Part shown: positions 15,151 through 25,800 of the stretch, piece after piece | Layout of the letters: the number at the start of each line of letters is the position of its first letter | Position numbering within the stretch: position 1 is the first letter of the stretch | From: a bacterium | GTDB taxonomy: Bacteria > Bacteroidota > Bacteroidia > Bacteroidales > Muribaculaceae | DNA: 26,251 nt | Reading direction: 5' to 3' | NCBI GenBank assembly: GCA_004563195.1 | Contig: SFTJ01000048.1 | Coordinates: 1-26,251 of the forward strand | Program-made: the position numbers and the translations under genes | Notes under the pieces: generated by a model | The model's database searches: none | What the model saw: only the letters and a program-made list of their open reading frames with translations | Told to the model about the DNA's origin: nothing

Positions 15151-15192
15151 GGCTGCATGCGTGAGTTTTCTCTCACTATGCGGCCTTTTTTT
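15151..15192 (+). terminator. rho-independent terminator after the SDR gene
   Basis: GGCTGCAT (15151-15158) pairs with ATGCGGCC (15178-15185, one T-G pair), and GTGAG pairs with CTCAC inside it. A run of seven T's follows (15186-15192). It lies 30 bp after the stop codon of the dehydrogenase. Confidence 0.85.
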
Positions 15193-15246
15193 ATGTCGTA
15201 GCGCTGCGAAATAGAAAAAAGGGATGCCTACGATGCTTCATAGAGT

Positions 15247-15265
15247 GCTCAGATTGGCTCTGAGC
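15247..15265. promoter_or_regulatory. inverted repeat GCTCAGA-N5-TCTGAGC upstream of the AraC promoter
   Basis: A perfect 7-bp inverted repeat (15247-15253 and 15259-15265) with a 5-base spacer ends 11 bp before the -33 element of the regulator gene. Position and symmetry fit an operator, possibly for autoregulation. The binding protein is unknown. Confidence 0.4.
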
Positions 15266-15276
15266 CACTAATGAAA

Positions 15277-15307
15277 TTTGTTCTTTAGCGAAAATTGCTT
15301 AAATTTG
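15277..15307 (+). promoter_or_regulatory. consensus Bacteroidetes promoter for the AraC-type regulator
   Basis: TTTG (15277-15280), 19 bases, then TAAATTTG (15300-15307) match the TTTG/TAnnTTTG consensus with standard spacing. Transcription would begin about 30 bases upstream of the ATG at 15347. Confidence 0.7.
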
Positions 15308-15346
15308 TAACGAAAAATTGAAATTCTACGGGGAATAAGAACTGTT

Positions 15347-16477
15347 ATGGACCAAGATCTCTACTACTTTGCGCTTTGCGTTGCTCTGCCGCTTATGCTA
15401 TTCTTCGGAGTGCATATGCTATTTGCACGCACGCCCGACAAGACGGTTTTCAGCAATTTCTTGCTGTCGCGCCGCATTATGGGCGTGGCATTGCTGGTGC
15501 TTGCCGCCAACTATTCGGTCCATTATTTCTGTTCGCCGCGTCTTACGAATGTCAACGCCACTATTTCGATTAATCTGGCGACCTATTTCCTGTGCTACTG
15601 GCTATTCAGTTCGGCGCTCATAACGCTGCTCAACAATCGCTACATCACTCGCCGACGCATAGTGCTGCATCTCACCATGTGGCTCGTGTTTTCGACACTG
15701 TCGTTTGTGGTAATACGGTGGATTCCCTGCGGCATAGCACAGAATGTGAGTCTTGCAGCATTGGCTGTGTGGCTGCTCACTTATGGCACAGTGCTTGCCG
15801 TGCGCATGCACCGCACCTATCGCAAGGCACTCAAAACCTTCAACGACACTCACTCCGACGACATTGGCGCCTACATACGCTGGCTGTCGGTGTTCACCTA
15901 TTGGGCTGCATTTTTTGGCGTGGGATGCAGCATCCTCACCTTCCTGCCCAATAAGTATATCTACATCTGGGTGCTGTCGGCGATACCATTCTATATCTAC
16001 CTCTACTGCTGCTATCAAAACTATATGCTCTTCTACGAGCGGGTGGAGACAGCTTTCCAAGAGGATATGACTATGGAGCAAAGCACCGAAGCCGAGTCGA
16101 CCTTGGCCGCCACTCAAGCAGCCGAAAGCTACACTCCCGCCTATCACTCCGAGATAGAGCAACGCATAAAGGAATGGATCGACAGCGAGGGCTTTTGCAA
16201 ACCCGGGCTAACGCTCAAGGACCTTTCTGACAGCCTGCGCACCAATCGCACCTACCTGTCGGAATATATCAACTCGGTGTACAATATGACCTTCCGCGAC
16301 TGGATTGCCGACTTGCGCATACAATACGCCAAGCGCTGCATGCAGGAACATCCCGAGCAAAAAATTCTCGAGATTTCCGAACGTTCGGGCTTCTTGTCGC
16401 CGAGCCATTTCACCAAGACTTTCTCCGAAAAAGAGGGCTGCTCACCTGCCCGCTGGCGCAAAAATTCAGGCGAATAA
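15347..16477 (+). CDS. membrane-anchored AraC-family transcriptional regulator
   Basis: The 376-residue protein has six or seven hydrophobic helices in its N-terminal two thirds (about residues 6-230), then an acidic, Thr/Ala-rich linker (about 231-262). A C-terminal AraC-type DNA-binding domain follows (about 265-372). The two helix-turn-helix units are visible as 'LTLKDLSDSLRTNRTYLSEYIN' with 'TFRDWIADLRIQYAK', and 'KILEISERSGFLSPSHFTKTF...GCSPARWRK'. Membrane-bound AraC proteins of this layout are common in Bacteroidetes. They are thought to respond to signals at the membrane, but their ligands are mostly unknown. It sits between a dehydrogenase and the giant surface protein, each separated by terminators. 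Control of the giant gene is possible but not shown. Confidence 0.9.
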   Translation: MDQDLYYFALCVALPLMLFFGVHMLFARTPDKTVFSNFLLSRRIMGVALLVLAANYSVHYFCSPRLTNVNATISINLATYFLCYWLFSSALITLLNNRYITRRRIVLHLTMWLVFSTLSFVVIRWIPCGIAQNVSLAALAVWLLTYGTVLAVRMHRTYRKALKTFNDTHSDDIGAYIRWLSVFTYWAAFFGVGCSILTFLPNKYIYIWVLSAIPFYIYLYCCYQNYMLFYERVETAFQEDMTMEQSTEAESTLAATQAAESYTPAYHSEIEQRIKEWIDSEGFCKPGLTLKDLSDSLRTNRTYLSEYINSVYNMTFRDWIADLRIQYAKRCMQEHPEQKILEISERSGFLSPSHFTKTFSEKEGCSPARWRKNSGE

Positions 16478-16501
16478 TCAGCACTGATTGCATCCACATA
16501 T

Positions 16502-16532
16502 AGGCTTCTACTCGGCTGTAGAGGCCTTTTTT
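16502..16532 (+). terminator. rho-independent terminator after the AraC regulator
   Basis: AGGCTTCTAC (16502-16511) pairs with GTAGAGGCCT (16518-16527) over 10 positions (one T-G pair) around a 6-base loop. A T-run follows (16527-16532). It lies 25 bp after the regulator stop codon and isolates it from the giant gene. Confidence 0.85.
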
Positions 16533-16645
16533 GTTATCTTCGTAAATTTGCTGAAACTACAAATTGACGAATTGACAAATCGCCGTTTTTGTCGGATTTA
16601 TCAAAAAGTTTTCCATACTTTCAAAAAACAAGCCTTGCGGCGACT

Positions 16646-16678
16646 TTTATGCCCATAATTTCAGAAAAAATAATTTTC
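16646..16678 (+). promoter_or_regulatory. weak candidate promoter for the giant surface protein
   Basis: TTTA (16646-16649), 21 bases, then TAATTTTC (16671-16678) differ from the TTTG/TAnnTTTG consensus by one base in each element. Use of this site would give an AT-rich leader of about 150 bases before the ATG at 16835. The rest of 16533-16834 contains no gene that I can see. Confidence 0.3.
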
Positions 16679-16834
16679 TTTGTATAATGCTTAACACAAA
16701 TAACAACAACACTTTCAAAAAGCAAAGAAGCATTTTAGTTACAGCAAAACTTTCTACAAGTTTTATATGATCCAAGAGTCAGCACTTCTTGTTGAAACAA
16801 AAAAATAAAACAACAATATTAAAAACAAAAACCC

Positions 16835-19800
16835 ATGAACAGTAACAAAGGAAAAACAGCCCCGCCGCGGAGCGGGATTACCCCGTCTCCGCCAAGGGAA
16901 TCGCTGCCAATGCTACGGCATCTGGCACGACTCATTATCGCCATCCTGGCGATAACCACATTCGCTCCTAAGGCGAGTGCTGATAACCAAATTGCGATGA
17001 AGGATGTATCTTTTGGGGAGACCGACCTAACTAAAACAGGAGGTCTTATCACACTCGAATTTCCATTCTATGACGACGAAGGCAATCACGAAGGTCTTCC
17101 CTACACCGATGATTTTTTCTCATATTTGAGTATAAACGGTAAAAAGGTCCTCCGATTCCAATCATTTAAAGGCAGCGAAAAGAAACAAGACAGTGCCAGT
17201 TGGTATTGGATTAAGACCTATGTATTGGATTATTCATATTTTAGTACTGCATTTGTTCATGCCACTTATAGCCAGGTAGATCATCATTTTGATTATTGGT
17301 CTCATATCGATAAGCTGAATACCTCCTATCCATGCACTGCAAACATCACGAAGAATAAAGGCAATATTACAACAGCCGTCTACGAATTGCTCCTAAGTGA
17401 AAAAGCATTACGTGAAGCAGCAAATGGAGGTTTGAAAGTTGAGCTACACATCGATGCTCAAGTAGAAAATGGCCATACATATGTTTGGACAGCAACTGAG
17501 ACATACAACTATACACTTCCCTCAACACCAGACTTCAAACATGAATTTAGTGACACACCGGGTAAATATTTGCTTGAGTTCAATGCAAAAGCGGGAAACT
17601 ATTACGAAATAATTTCACCGACATCATTAAAACAAGATTCAACGTACATTGATGGAACAAAAGTTCAATTCTTAATTCCATCAATGACAGATACCTCGTA
17701 TAAATTGGGGATTGTTTACAACAATTTGATTAAGACACATACAAGAAGTTCGTGGCCTGAGGCCAAACTCTATTATAAAGACACTTGCTATGTAGATATT
17801 GACGAGTATCCGCAGCCGAAGAACTTTAAAGCCACCTTAAATAACGTAACCGGAAAGGTGGATTTGACCTGGAATATGGCCACAGCGAAGCAAAACACCA
17901 ATTATAAAGGAGAATTCCAGATACAGCGAAGCACCGATTCGGGATTCAATAACGACTTAAAAACGTATACCGTATCTTACGATTACTCCAAAAGCAGTTA
18001 CACTTATTCCAACGATGTGAGCGATGTGCGATTCGATGGTACATATTACTATCGCATACGCCGAAGTCCATCGGCTTCCAAATGGGAGTGGGATGAAGCA
18101 TCATCGTATACTTCGAGTTTAGCCGTAAAAGTAAATCACAAATATGTAAAGTCGGCTAATGCCAAACTTATCGATGATAAGAATGTGAATATAACATGGG
18201 AATATGACGATGGTAATGTTTGGGGCGATAATACCGAAGTTTTGATAACTCGCTTCAACCAAGGCAAGGGCACCAACTATACCATTACCATTCCTGCCGA
18301 TTCGGTTGCAAAACGCAGCTATACCGAAGAACTTACCTCTGCTTGCGATATATATTCTTACGATATCGCAGTAAATCCTAACAGCAATGCATTTGGTAAG
18401 CAAACTCCGGTGGAGGTTAGTTCTAACGGCATACCGCTATTCCGTTCGGAATCGGGCCGAGTGCTCAACTTCGAAACCTCTAAAGGCTATTTCTCCGACC
18501 ACGTAGAACTTGAATGGACCAGCGACGGCAACCCCATCGATGTATTCTCCATTCAGGCTCGCGAATATGGTTCGGGCAATGAATTCCGCCAAATCGACCA
18601 AGTTACAGCCAACTTGGCATCTACGCAATACAGCTACTCCCACACCAAGGCAATACCCGGCGTGGTGTATGAATATCAGATAGCCACAGTCACCAAGTGT
18701 GGCGAACAGAATGTAACTCACATTTTCGGCCGACGCGAAATAGGTTTCCGCACTCCTACAGGCGACATCTACGGCCGCGTGACATTTGAGAGCGGTCAGG
18801 CTGTGCCCGATGTGGAAGTACGCGCCGAGTTTGCCGAAAGTTCAGGCATCACCGGCAAGGCTTATCGCTTCGAAGGAAACGGCAAAATGACCGTCGACAA
18901 CAAAGGTTTGCTCAACAACGCCACCGACGAAGCCACCATCGAAGCTTGGGTGAAGCCCGAAAGCGATGGTGTGATAGTGAAAAAGCCGGGAATGTACACT
19001 TTGGAATACAAAAACGACAAATTTGCATTCACCGTAGGCTCACAGACAGTGACCACTACCGATAACATAAGCAAATACACCGAATCGGCAGCCTTTGTGC
19101 ACATTGCAGCAGTAGTAGCTCGCGACAAAATCTATCTCTACGTCAACGACACCATACAAGCCGCAGTGGCTCGCACCGGAGTGGTGACAGCCGACAGCGT
19201 GGCAGTGGAAATAGGTGAAAACTTCAAGGGTGCCATCGATGAAGTTCGCCTTTGGAGCGTGGCTCGCGACTCTATCAACGTGGCTCGCGACTATTCGCGC
19301 TACTTGGTAGGTAACGAAACCGGTCTCGAAGCTTATTACACCTTCGACTATTCGGTCGACGACCAATTCTTCGACATTTCGTATGTAGGCACTGAGTACC
19401 ACAAGAACCACGGTACGGTAACCGGCGCGGCCATCACCGAAACCGATGTGCCCACCACTTCGCAGATGGGCTATCGCAGCTACACCGACGAAAACGGTTC
19501 GTACTCGCTGCGTGCCTTGCCGTTTAAGGGCAATGGAACCGCCTATTTGGTGATTCCACGCTTAGGCATACACCAATTCGAAGCTGAAAAGGAATTGCGA
19601 CTAATAAGCTTGCAATCGCAGACCCATACGGTGAACTTCACCGACAAGTCGTCGTTCGCCGTACATGGCACGGTAACCTATAAGGGCGGTACCATTCCTG
19701 TGGAAGGCGTATCGTTTAAGGTAGACGGTGTGACCGTGATGGACGGCAAAGGTAATATCGTGATGAGTGGCGCCGACGGACACTACACTATCAGTGTGCC

Positions 19801-22800
19801 GGTGGGTATACACGAAGTGAAAGCCGTGCTTAACAACCACGTCTTCGAAGACGATGGCCGCATTACCGACCTCGACGGCAACGATTGCAACTATCAGGAC
19901 GATGTAAATAGTGCCGACATAGTAGACATTACTACCGTGCGCTACATAGGTCGTGTGGCAGGTGGCAGAGTCCAAGAGGAATATCCATTGGGGCACTCAC
20001 TCTCGAAGAACAATCTTGCCGATAGCATTAAGGTGACCCTCACCCATACCAAACAGGGTTATGACTTATCATCAGCATATCGCTCAGCTACATACGAGCA
20101 CCACAAGAATCCGTATGTCAATTCGGTTAAGACCAATAAGGTGGAATATGATAAACAGACTATTACCATCACTCCGAATCCCGAAACCGGTGAATTCTTT
20201 GCAGATGTGCTTCCTATAGCTTATAACATAATTGTGGATGTTCCCGGATATGATGACAAATCTATATCCGGCAATAAGGAACCCATCGACTTTAGCAGCA
20301 GCTTTATTAAGCAATATAGCGAATACGAGTATGTTGACTCGATTTCAGAGGAAGGAGAATACACCAACCGTGTTGATTCGGTTGAGTACCAACATATATC
20401 GAAATTCATAGCCACCGTTTCTCCGTCAATTTTGGTCAAGCAATTAGAAAACGGTTCGCCGATTGACTATTTTGGCAAGAAAAAAATCAAAATAATGAAA
20501 TTGGATAGCAGCAAATCGTTTGAAGTTACTACCTATGACGAGGAAACAGGAAAATACTTAATAGGCAAACCAGTTTACGAACAAGGTCAGATAGTAACCC
20601 TTGGTATTACCACCGCTCAAGTATATCGCTATAAAGACAGCAACGGTAATAATAAAGCCGACGTTGCCGAAGATATAGTGCCAGTGTCTGATGCCACGCT
20701 GAATTTTGGCGGTGATTTGGCATATGCAAATTCTGAAGAAGGCCTCGGGGAAGTAGAGACCGATGAGAATGGTTATGCCGAATGGACATTCCAAGTGGGT
20801 AATCCTGAACTTACGAGTGCATTGCGCTCGTTGAGCATAACGATGTCGTATGGCGATTCAGAAACGCCTACAACAATCGATTGGGATGGTAAATTCAGCG
20901 CTATAGTGATTGGTTCGAAAATCAACGGTAATGACTTCCTGACCGAAGGCCCCGACCAACTAATGTTTGTGCTTCGCGACCCACCGGGCAGCAATAGTTA
21001 TTCTTACCTTGAAAAAGGTGTTACTGTGTCGCGCACCAGCACTTACAATGGCGATATATTGATTGACGCATCTTTAAATTCTAAACTAAAACTTGGCACT
21101 AAAACAGTTACTTGGACCGGAGTGGGCTCAGGAGTATCAAATGAATTAAAAGTAGAAAAAGAATCTAATTTCGGCGGTAATGTATCCACAATGATTGGTG
21201 GTACAGATACCGACTATAAAGAGTTCACCACAACCACTCGATTTGCCACAAGCTCAGACCCGCTTTATGTTGGTTCTAACGGCGACTTGTATGTAGGGTT
21301 CTCTACCAACATAAGTATAGGCACTACCAACAATATTGTTGTAATGAGCAAAAAAGACTATAGTGAAAACGTCGATGCTTATGTGTTAATAATAGACACG
21401 CAGAAAACAGGCTCGGATTATGTGGTTGTAAAGTCTACGGGCATCAGCTTGTCGGAAAAATTCAAGACGTTGTTCGTTTATCCTCAAGTTTTCATCGAAA
21501 ACACCTTGATACCAAAGTGGAAAGACACTCGCAATCAGCTTCTTCGCCAACCGGGCGAATGTTCCGACTGGCAAGCAAAAGCCAATGCTGATAACAGGCC
21601 ATATTTCGTATCAAAATTATTGCCGGATGATGACAACTTCGGCCGTAGCAACAACGACCCTGTATTTGGCAACAAGACACTCGAAAATGCTTACGACGGA
21701 CCGAGCTACAAGATTTATTTCCCTAACGATACTACAAAAGTTGGAACTGACTCAATTCTTGTGTTTAACCAATCGATTGAACGATGGAAGCAGCACATTG
21801 CCAACAATGAGCAGCAGAAAGTAAATGCCGAACTTGTGAACAATATTTCGTTCCAAGCCGGTGGTACTTATGAGTATTCTGAAGCATTTACCACTACTCG
21901 CACCGAGACCCAACGGTTTAGTTTCACTGTTGGAGAACATTTAATTAAAAATACAGGTGTATCATTCAACAACAATGGTTATGAGTTGATTATGGAAGAA
22001 TCGGTTTCAACAACCCATGGTGGAGAGTTTACCGACGAAGAAACGGCAACCCACTGCCAAGGCTTTGAACTTGCGGAAAGTGGCGACGACGACTACCTAA
22101 GTGTCGATGTATGCCGAGAATCGGGCTATAACAAGGACGGTGAGTATGTGAAGTATAAGGATATGAATGAAGAGTCAACCCAATTCTCTACGTTCATCTT
22201 CAAGACCAAGGGAGGTGCAACCTCTTGTCCATACGAAGGCGAAGAAAAGACCCGCTATTTCGAACCTAAAAAGCATACACTCAATGAGGCTACAGTGCAG
22301 ATAGAAGTACCGGAACTCCAAGTTGAAAACGATTTCATCGAAAATGTTCCATCGGGTAAATCGGCTTACTTCACTCTGTATCTGCGCAACAATTCTGAAG
22401 CACAGGAAGATGGTTGGTTCAACCTCTGCCTTGATGCTGCAACCAATGAAAATGGTGCCCAACTATACATCGATGGCACACCTGTAAACTCTACCGGCAT
22501 TCCATTCCTGGTGGCTGCCGGCGGCACACTCACCAAGACCTTGGAAGTGCGCAAAGGCAACGCGATGAACAACGACTCCATCCGCTTGACATTGCAATCG
22601 CAATGCCAGTGCGACCCGACCGACTTCCTTGACGACATTGTTGACGACGTATTAATCCATGTTCACTTCACTCCATCGGCTACCGATGTCAACTTGAAGC
22701 GTCCTTCGGCCAACTGGACTTACAACACCAAATTGCCTACCGAAGAAGTAAATGGTCTTGAAAAGCACTATATGGAAATCAATATCGATGGTTTCGACGT

Positions 22801-25800
22801 AAACTACGATAGTTTCCACCGTATAATGCTTCAATACAAACCCGCTTCGAGCTCCGATGAAGACTGGATTACGCTGAAGAGTTTCTACAACGACTCTACG
22901 CTTTATAAAGCTGCTCTCAACAAGAACATGAATGCCGAGATGATTGACCCCAAGAAGTCGGGCACAATCACCTACAAGATGTTTATGGACGACCTGCCCG
23001 ACCAGCGATATGATATCCGCGCTGTGGGCACGAGTCTGATTAACGAAACGGAATATTTCAACTACTCTACAATTCACAGCGGTATTAAGGATATGTATAA
23101 TCCTCGCTTGTTCGGTAGCGCACAACCTGCCAACGGCGTACTCACTGTGAACGATGAAATTCGTCTCAATTTCAACGAAACCATAGCCGAAGGCTTGCTC
23201 ACCGACAACAACTTCGAAGTTACAGGTGTTCGCAACGGTGCTCAGACCGACCACTCGGTTTCGGTAACCTTCGACGGCGAAAACGATGAATTGACCACCG
23301 AATTTGTGCGCAACTGGCACGGCAAACCACTCACAGTGGAAATGTGGATACTTGCCGACAAGCCTCAAGACGCAGTGCTCTTCAGCCAAGGCACCGCCAA
23401 CAGTGCTATCGAACTGGGCATCACCGCCGACAACCGCCTACGCGTGAAAGTGGGCAACAAGGAATCGGTGAGCGAACAAGCTGTAGACTATGAGCAAGGC
23501 ACTTGGGCTCATGTGGCACTCGTATACGACGAAGATGCTCGCGTGAGCGCATTCTACAACTATGTGGAATACATAAGCGCAGTAGAGACCGACGGCTACG
23601 CCGGTGAAGGAAGCTACCGCTTCGGCGCAAGCATCAACGGCACCAAGCACTACGCCGGTAAGATGCACAATGCCCGCATCTGGGATAAGGCTTGCTCACG
23701 TGCTCGCTTGCAAACCAATAGTCTCACCATCCTCTCGGGCGCCGAAAGCAACCTCTTGGCTTACTACCCGATGAACGAAGCTCGCGGCAACATGATTGCC
23801 GACAAGGCTCACGGTGCCAACCTCGAGATGAAGGGCGGCTCATGGGCTGTGCCTGAAGGTCGCGCCGCTACATTCAACGGCAGCAACTACATTATCGTAA
23901 ATGCCTCGGCTTCTCAAGTAGACCAGACTATGGACTACACCATAGAACTTTGGTTCAAGGCCAAGGCAGGCGCCAAGAACGCTACAATCCTCTCTAACGG
24001 ACGTGGCGACGGCAGCGAATACGACAACTCGCTCAATAGCATCGAACTCGGCTTCGACGACGAAGGTCTCCTCTACTACTGCAACAACGGCACCACCGCC
24101 ACTTGCTCAGGAACCTTCAACGACAACAATTGGCACCATGTGGCTGTAGCAGCCAACCGCACCAGCGGTCGCGCTCAGATTTATATCGACGGCGCGCTCA
24201 ACACCTACTTCAATGCCAACGACCTTGGCGGCATTCAAGGCAACGACATCTTGCTCGGTGCGCGCATCTGGAACAACAATGACCTTGAAACCCAAAATCG
24301 GGTCGACAACTTCTTCGAAGGCGAAATCGACGAATTCCGCATGTGGGAATTGTATCGCAGCGAATCTATAGAGAAGGAATGGCACTCTCAAAAACTCGAC
24401 GGTTCGGAAATGGGCTTGCTGGCTTACTATCCGTTTGAAAGCGATACCGTAAAGCAAGGTATTAATTATGTAGTATTCAACCTGAAAGACGTCAAGAAGC
24501 AACGCGATCCGGCTCTCGTGATACCGGCTGCCCAAGTAATAGGCGGTGGCAATGTGGAAACAAGCATGGCTGCACCTGTGAGAGGCAAAGACCCGGTGAG
24601 CAAACTGCTCTACGACTTTGTGGTTAACAACGATGCTCTCATCATCACTCTCAAAGATCCATACGACCGCATCGAAAAGACCATCGTAAACTTCACCGTG
24701 ACCGGCGTTCGCGACCTCAACGGCAACGAAATAGTGAGCCCGATTACCTGGAGCGCTTACATCGACCGCAACCAACTCAAGTGGAACGAATCGAGCGTTT
24801 CGGTAGTGAAGAAAATCAACGAAGAAAAGTCATTTACCGTTCGTGCCAACAACAATGGCGGTTCTATTCAATACTACACCGTAGAGAATATGCCATCGTG
24901 GCTCGATGTAACGCCTTCGAGCGGCACCATCAACCCGGTTTCGGGCACCGACATCAAGTTTGTCATCGACCCGAGCCTCAACATAGGCACCTACGACGAA
25001 GTGGTATACCTCCGCAACGACAACAACGTGGTAGAAGCATTGCCTATCACCGTTAAGGTGGAAGGCGAAAAACCATCGTGGAGCGTAAATCCTGCCGATT
25101 ATGAATACAACATGTCGATATTCGGCAAGATACTTATCAACAACCTCTATTCGGCTGACGAAGAGGACATCTTGGCTGCATTCAACGGCAGCGAATGTGT
25201 GGGAATATGCAACAATAAGTATTATAAGATCAACGATACTTACTACGCAATGCTCACCGTTTATTCTAACCAAGCCGAAGAGAGCAAGGACCTCGAATTC
25301 CGCATTTGGGACGCAAGCACAGGCTCTACCTACATAGCAGAACCCGAATCGCCTATCCATTTTGTCAACAACAGCGTGATAGGTTCGCCAAGCATACCCA
25401 CTGTGTTCACAGCTCGCGACTTGCGTGTGCAGCACTTCGACCTCGCAAGCGGTTGGAACTGGATTTCGCTCAACGTCAACAACACCAACATGAGCGACAT
25501 CAATGCACTCCTCGCCAACTACACTTGGGCATCGGACGACCAACTCAAGAGCGAAACCGACGGCTTCGTATCGTACTCGCAAAGCGGCTGGGTGGGCACT
25601 CTCAATGGCCTCAACAACCAATCGATGTATATGATGCGCAGCAGCAAGGCTCAAGCCCTCGACATCACAGGTGCAAGTGTCGACACCAAGACTTGCAAAC
25701 TTCACATCTTGGGCACAATGGCCGACGGCACTCCGCGTTGGAACTATATCTCGTATCTGCCTGCCGACAATATGACTCTCAAGGAAGCACTTGCCGGCTA

